Of a DNA stretch of 64,000 nt, positions 58,679 to 64,000 are shown piece after piece. Origin of the DNA: Persicaria tinctoria. Lineage: Eukaryota; Streptophyta; Magnoliopsida; Caryophyllales; Polygonaceae. The notes under the pieces were generated by a model. It searched no databases. It had not been told where the DNA came from and was given only the letters and a program-made list of their open reading frames with translations. The stretch is from contig JBANSL010000005.1 of the NCBI GenBank assembly GCA_037127255.1, positions 80,109,160 through 80,173,159 on the forward strand. Direction: 5' to 3'. The position numbers and the translations under genes were made by a program. Each line of letters starts with the position of its first letter. Positions within the stretch are counted from its first letter, which is position 1.

Positions 58679-59793
58679 TAGGGGTGTGCAGAAAAACCCG
58701 ACACGGTTGACACGACACGAAAACACGACACGAAAAAACACGAAACCGAAAAGACACGACACGAAAATGACACGAACCGAGAAAACACTACATTAAACAG
58801 TTCGTGTTCGGATCGGGCATCCGACACGAACCGTTTATTTAAAATATATATATATATATTAGGATGATATAGTATTAATATTTAAACAATGCATAAAGGA
58901 TCACTAGAAGCCAATAGCTCAGTTGGCGTTGCCCCTTGTTTTGTTTGTCCGTATTTTACATTAACCCTGGTTCGAAACTCAACACTGGCAATAACTTCCT
59001 CCTATTCTCGCCCTCTTTTTTTACTTATTTTTTATAAAGCCCAAAACTTCTTTTTTTTTTACCAAAACTAATAACAGTACCCAAACCCTAATTATCCTAA
59101 AGTCTCATACTCTTTCAGCCGACAGACTCAGCCGACAGACTCGATATCTTCTTCTCTTCATTTATTCCATTGGCGTTCACCAAACTCTCGATCTGTTCTT
59201 CTCTTCTCCGCACCCACAGACTAGGCCACATCGGTTCTCTTCGATCTCAACTTCTCCTGCACACACATAGCCCACCGACGTCGATAGTGCTGGATGTCAA
59301 TCTTTTCTTCTCAACACTTCTCTTCGGATCTGGTTAATCGATCTACTGTTCGAACATGATTTTTTTTGGTTCGAATCTATTGCATCAATTCGGAATTTGG
59401 ACAGGAATCTATTGCATCCATTCTCTTATGAAATCTATTGCATTTAATTAGTTCGAATTCGGAGCTGTTGCTGCACATGTATTCGAATCTGATTGCATCG
59501 GTCTCTTTTGTCGCACATAATCGGTTGGATTTACTATGTATGGCGGTATGTAAGGGGCAACAGAGGCGTTACAAGGCATGGCAACAACAATCAGCAACAT
59601 AGCAACACAGTTTTTTTTTTTAATGGTTCGTGTCGGATAACCGCCGATCCGACACGGATCCGATTAGCTTAACCGTGTCGGGTACCCGGCTTGAAATGGT
59701 TCGTGTACGGTTCGAGCATTTTGGACTAAACGGTTTCGGGTACCCGACACGGTTATCCGGTTCGTGTCGGGTACCCGGTTATGCACACCCCTA
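58679..59793. mobile_element. hAT-type non-autonomous insertion inside LINE ORF1
   Basis: The 1,115-bp element starts TAGGGGTGTGCA and ends TGCACACCCCTA. Flanking 8-bp sequences, gtagggga (58671-58678) and gcagggga (59794-59801), match at seven positions, as expected for hAT. The inner arms are arrays of gacacgacacg at the left and cggttcgtgtcgg at the right. No transposase is encoded. Removing it restores one LINE ORF1 frame. Confidence 0.85.
58912..58985 (+). other. tRNA-like/SINE-like pol III promoter boxes inside the hAT element
   Basis: An A-box-like TAGCTCAGTTGG (58915-58926) and B-box-like GGTTCGAAACTC (58969-58980) are spaced 42 bp apart, as in tRNA-derived SINEs. The stem structure is not kept. 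A short poly-T and AAAACT-rich stretch follows at about 59017-59070. Confidence 0.55.
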
Positions 59794-60025
59794 GCAGGGG
59801 ACAAGGTAAGGGAGGGGATTTTGAAAGGGAAAAAAAAAAGAAAATGAGTGGCACAAAAAGAAAAGATGATGAGGGAGGAGTAGAATATAAGGGTCAGATG
59901 GAGCAGGCGGGGGAAGGCGGGGGTAATGAGTCTAATGACTGCAGCGAGAAGAGAAGAAAGGTGGATGGTAAGGGGGAAGACGTTATGATGATATCGGCCG
60001 GGGAGGAATTCCCCCGCCGGTCGCC

Positions 60026-63000
60026 ATGAGTTGCATAAGCTACAACTGCCGGGGAGTGGGGAAGGTCCGCGCAGTTGAAAAACTCACTGAAATGGTGACG
60101 AGAGAGGCCCCAAACGTCTTGTTCTTGATGGAAACAAAAAGCAACAAGGCGAAGATGGAAGAGATCTAGGTGAGACTGGGTTATAAGGGGATGTTCGTGG
60201 TTGATAGAGTTGGTATAGGAGGGGGATTGGCGCTCCTATGGGGGGAGGAAATGACGGTTAATGTGGTGTCGTATACACAACACCACATTGATGCCATGGT
60301 TAGGGGAGAGGGAGGTGTCGAGTGGAGGCTAACGGGTATGTATGGTTGGTCGAAGAGGGAGGACAAACACTACACGTTGGGGCTCCTTAGGAGGCTACAT
60401 GAGGATAGCCACCAAGCCTGGATGTGCATGGGAGATTTCAACTTGATCACATCTTTGGGGGATAAGGAAGGCGGAAATGTACCAGATTTTGGTATTTTGG
60501 TGGAGTTTAGAGAGACGCTTGAGCATTGTCAGCTTAGGGATGTTCCCTATATAGGAAGTCAATTCACATGGGATAACGGAAGAGAGGACGGGGAGTTCAT
60601 ACAAGAGAGGCTCGACATGGCATTCTGCAATCAAGCCATGCTTGACATGTATCCCCGGATATCAGTTCGACACTTGGAAAGATGCAAGTCGGATCATTTG
60701 CCAATCAGAATATCATGTGAAGGAGAAACGAGGGAGGATCGGAGGAGGAAGGAGAGGTCGTTCAGATTCGAAGCCATGTGGCTTACGAATGAGGACTGTA
60801 TGGAGGTAATAGAAAATGGGTGGAATAACTCGGGGTCAAGACACGTTGATGGCAGTGTAGGGGGTAAAATCGGAAGGTGTGCAGATGATTTGAGGGAGTG
60901 GGATAGGGTGAGCTTCGAAAATGTGAAATCACGTCTGGCAATAGTGCGGAAAAGACTCAAGGAGATGTGCACAAATGGAATGACGGGGGAATTGGTGAGA
61001 GAGCGGAAAGAGCTTGAGAAGGAGGAGGAGGAGCTTATGTCTAGAGAGGAAATGATGTGGTTTCAAAGAGTGAGAGCCAATGAATTCCGGTGTGGGGATC
61101 GAAACACGAGGTTTTTTCATAAGAAGGCTGAGGGAAGGAACCGGAGGAATAAGGTGCGAAGGCTTGTTGATGATGAGGGGGTAGAGGAGAGATCACATGA
61201 TGGGAAGGTTAGAATAGCAACGAACTATTTTCGAACCCTGTTTAAATCCGATGTCAAGGCGCCCCCGACGGTGGCTACTCAAGCAATCGAGCCTATCATT
61301 TCGGATGAGGATAACCAAGAGTTGCTTCGTCCCTTCTCCGCGAGTAAGGTAAAACACGCCCTTTTTTCGATGCATCCCACTAAAGCTCCAGGACCAGATG
61401 GTATGCCAGCACTTTTTTACCAGAAGTGTTGGCATATTGTCGGGGCTGATGTGACAAAATATGTTCTTGACATTCTGAACGGCCAGCCAATACCGACGGG
61501 GTTAAACCACACATTCATAACTTTAATCCCGAAGGTATCGGACCCAAACAGGATGACAGAACTACGCCCTATTAGCTTGTGTAATGTGGTGTATAAGATT
61601 GTGTCAAAGGTACTAACCAACAGGCTGAAAGGGGTTCTAGGGAAGTTGATTGCATCAAGCCAGAGCGCGTTTGTGCCGGGAAGAATGATTACGGACAATG
61701 TTTTGGCAGCTTTTGAGTTGTTTCACTTTATGAAGAATCGGCAGGGACGAAAGCGGGGGTACATGGCGCTAAAGCTCGATATGGCCAAGGCATATGATAG
61801 GGTGGAGTGGTCCTTCTTAGAGCACTGCATGGAGAAATTTGGGTTTGAAACCAGGTGGATTGAGCTCATTATGAAATGTGTATCAACGGTGACCTTCTCT
61901 GTTCTTATAGATGGGGAACCAACACCAGCTTTTGCACCAAAAAGAGGCTTGAGGCAGGGGGATCCGCTCTCTCCTTACCTCTTTCTCTTATGTGCGAAAG
62001 GCTTGTTGGGTATGCTGAGGGTGAGTGAGGCCCAAGGAAGGACACATGGTATACGAATTGCTCCAACGGCTCCGACTATCTCTCATTTATTTTTTGCTGA
62101 TGATTGTGTGTTGTTTTTTAGAGCAACCTGTCAACAAGGTACTGAGATTGTTAACATACTCCGTAGTTACGGAGAAGCGTCTAGACAACAGGTGAATTTC
62201 TCAAAATCAGAGATGTCTTTCAGCAAGAATGTCGATGCGGGACGGAGGAGTGCCATACAGGAGGTGTTGGGCATCCGGGAGGTGGAGAAACACGACAAGT
62301 ATTTGGGACTTCCAACAATGATAGGTAGATCAAAGAAGGCCATCTTTGCGCACCTGAAGGAGCGGGTCTGGAAAAAAGTGAGGGGTTGGAAAGAGAAGTG
62401 CCTATCGAGGGCAGGAAAGGAGGTTCTGATTAAATCCATAGCTCAAGCGATCCCCACGTATACTATGTCTTGTTTTCAGCTCCCAGCTGGGTTGTGTCGG
62501 GAGATTGAGCAGTTGCTGGGGGATTTCTGGTGGGGGGAGAGTGATGGAAAGAAGAGAGTGCATTGGATGAGTTGGCGTCGAATGTGCCGATCAAAGGGAG
62601 AGGGAGGGCTCGGCTTTAGGGACTTGGAGCTTTTCAATCTTGCACTGCTCGCAAAGCAGGGGTGGCGGCTTGTGATGGAACCGGACTCCCTGGTTGCAAG
62701 GTTGCTAAAAGCCAAATATTATCCGAACTCAACCTTTCTGCAGGCCACTATATGGTATAATCCAAGCATTACCTGGAGGAGCTTGATGAGTGGTCGAAGG
62801 GTGTTAGAAGAGGGCTTGATATGGAGTATAGGCAATGGTAGTGACGTCAATGTATGGGACGATCGATGGATTCCGAGGCCAACCACTTTTAAGGTGGTCG
62901 CGAATGCAAGAGAGGGAGATCCAAATTTACGGGTTATCGATCTGATTGAGTGTGATAGCTTCAGATGGGACGCTGCTGCGGTGCGGGAGCTTCTTCTCCC

Positions 63001-64000
63001 CTGTGATGCGGAGATCGTGCTCAACATGAGGTTAGTGGACCCGGGTTGTGAGGATCAGCTTATGTGGCATATGAATAGAAATGGATTATTTTCCGTGCTC
63101 TCTGCCTATTATATGCAATTGGAAGCACAGAGAAGAGCGGGTGGTGATTTTGGCCAAGCGGACCGGGTCGAGGAGAAGAGAGCTTGGAAGGCTCTGTGGA
63201 AGCTGAAAACGATTCCGAGGGTCACATCGTTTGTATGACGTGCTGCAAGGGAGATTCTTCCTTGCAAGTTGAATCTGGCAAGGAGGAAGATTACGGAGGA
63301 TGATAGGTGTGATCTATGTGGGAAGCAAGAGACCGGATACCATGCACTGTATGAATGTTATGCAGCTAGAAGTGCCTGGAAGTTGTCGCCCGGGTTGGCT
63401 CGGCACTGGAAGGGTCTAAGAATAGTGAGGGAAGTGTTCCAATGCGTATTTCTCCGGGCACCCATGGAGGAGAGGCAAAGATGGGCTATGGTTCTTTGGC
63501 ACGTTTGGGAAGCGAGAAACAAATGCATATTTGAGCAGGTTGAGAAGCAGCCGAGGGAAGTATTCGCTGAGGCGGAGCGGACTCAGGAGGAATTCGAAAA
63601 GTATGTTGATCATACGCATACGAATCGATCGACTTCTCTTCAACCAGGGCGCACGGTTTGGGAGAGACCAAGGAGGGGCTATGTCAAGTTCAATTGTGAT
63701 GCATCGGTAGCGTAAGGAGGGACAATTATCAGCTTCATTGGGAGGAATGATAGTGGTGAGCTCATCGTGGCAGGACAACGTGAGATCGACTGCACAGCTG
63801 ATGTCGAAGTCGCCGAGGCGGAGGCCATCAGGTGGACAGTCAATATCGCAAAGGAGAGAGGAATGAGGCTATTGCAGATTGAATCCGATTGCATATCGAT
63901 CATCGCAAAGCTCAAGGACAGTTACGCAGGGATCGAAGTGCTGGGAAGGCTGATAGAGGTGATGAAGGATGAAGCAGCCACTTTTGAAGAGGTTGAATGG
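60026..64000 (+). pseudogene. L1-type LINE ORF2: endonuclease, reverse transcriptase, zf-RVT, RNase H
   Basis: One continuous frame starts ATGAGTTGCATAAGC and runs off the window. It carries an AP-type endonuclease (NCRGVGKVRAVE, MGDFNLIT, SDHLPI), then a reverse transcriptase (APGPDGMPALFYQ, LRPISLCNVVYKI, FADD at about 62091-62102). A zf-RVT region (CDLCGKQETGYHALYEC) and an RNase H domain (VKFNCDASVA ... AEAEAIRW) follow. Nonsense codons lie at 60167-60169, 63236-63238 and 63713-63715; no frameshift was noticed. The protein nicks target DNA and copies the element's RNA there. RNase H at the end is typical of plant L1-clade elements. This copy should be inactive, though it is otherwise well preserved. 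Confidence 0.92.

Larger units (their letters stand above)
57390..60029 (+). pseudogene. L1-type LINE ORF1 (DUF4283 and CCHC zinc knuckle), interrupted
   Basis: One frame carries a DUF4283-type RNA-binding region (FVLIGTVLSPRAPNAQALRA to LEWYER-like LELWYERLPN). A zinc knuckle, CYSCGRLGHVEGDC (about 58125-58166), and a long Lys/Glu-rich tail follow. A TAA at 57759-57761 cuts the first domain. A 1,115-bp hAT-type insertion (58679-59793) splits the tail, which resumes in the same frame and ends at 60029. ORF1 coats the element's RNA. Its TGA stop overlaps the ORF2 start as ATGA (60026-60029). The true start codon is uncertain. Confidence 0.85.

Noticed and set aside
60181..63915. Minus-strand open frames across the LINE ORF2
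   Set aside because: They are antisense shadows of the plus-strand reverse transcriptase frame and have no domains.

Overview
This is nuclear DNA from a dicot plant. The genes have many short introns with GT/AG borders, the non-coding sequence is AT-rich, and almost every class of plant transposable element is present. A sesquiterpene-synthase (TPS-a) gene and a CYP76-type P450 fit a terpene-rich asterid, perhaps a mint-family (Lamiales) species. That taxon is an inference, not something the sequence proves.

Layout. 63-8069: a complete but pol-less Athila/Gypsy-like LTR retrotransposon, minus strand, with a perfect 5-bp target duplication. It lies upstream of two exons (8503-8559 and 11720-11809, plus strand) of a proteasome activator PA200/PSME4 gene. 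The intron between those exons is swollen by a 2.4-kb solo LTR (8932-11296). The PA200 3' end is not found; a CACTA end and a Copia gag remnant (about 12.0-13.8 kb) sit where it should be. 15062-20322: a seven-exon TPS-a gene, minus strand, reading frame intact, with repeat-rich DNA in intron 1. 20.4-25.3 kb: AT-rich DNA, tandem duplications and a Mutator-type MITE inside a CACTA fragment. About 25.4-33.3 kb: a degenerate autonomous CACTA element carrying TNP2-type transposase and TnpA-like genes. Next to it is a small two-exon coiled-coil gene (33573-34355). 35.3-37.7 kb: three nested inverted-repeat elements enclosing a captured membrane-protein fragment. 37846-39655: an intact three-exon CYP76-like P450, minus strand. 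40962-43077: a PIF/Harbinger-type element carrying gene fragments, including a glutathione-transferase piece. 44.7-48.3 kb: Copia debris, a hairpin element with a tRNA-like sequence, and orphan exons, one from D-2-hydroxyglutarate dehydrogenase. 48386-49020: a hAT-like MITE. 49285-56068: a non-autonomous 6.8-kb CACTA element with subterminal repeats, a degenerate ATCTCA array and captured exons. 57.4 kb to the end: an L1-type LINE broken by a hAT-type insertion (58679-59793) and by nonsense codons.

How the genes fit together. The only two genes that look complete and are recognised, TPS-a and CYP76, share a strand and lie about 17.5 kb apart. A terpene synthase that makes a hydrocarbon scaffold next to a P450 that could oxidise it is a classic plant specialised-metabolism pairing. 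That makes this a candidate small cluster embedded in transposon-rich DNA. Most other coding sequence belongs to transposons or is host gene fragments carried by them.
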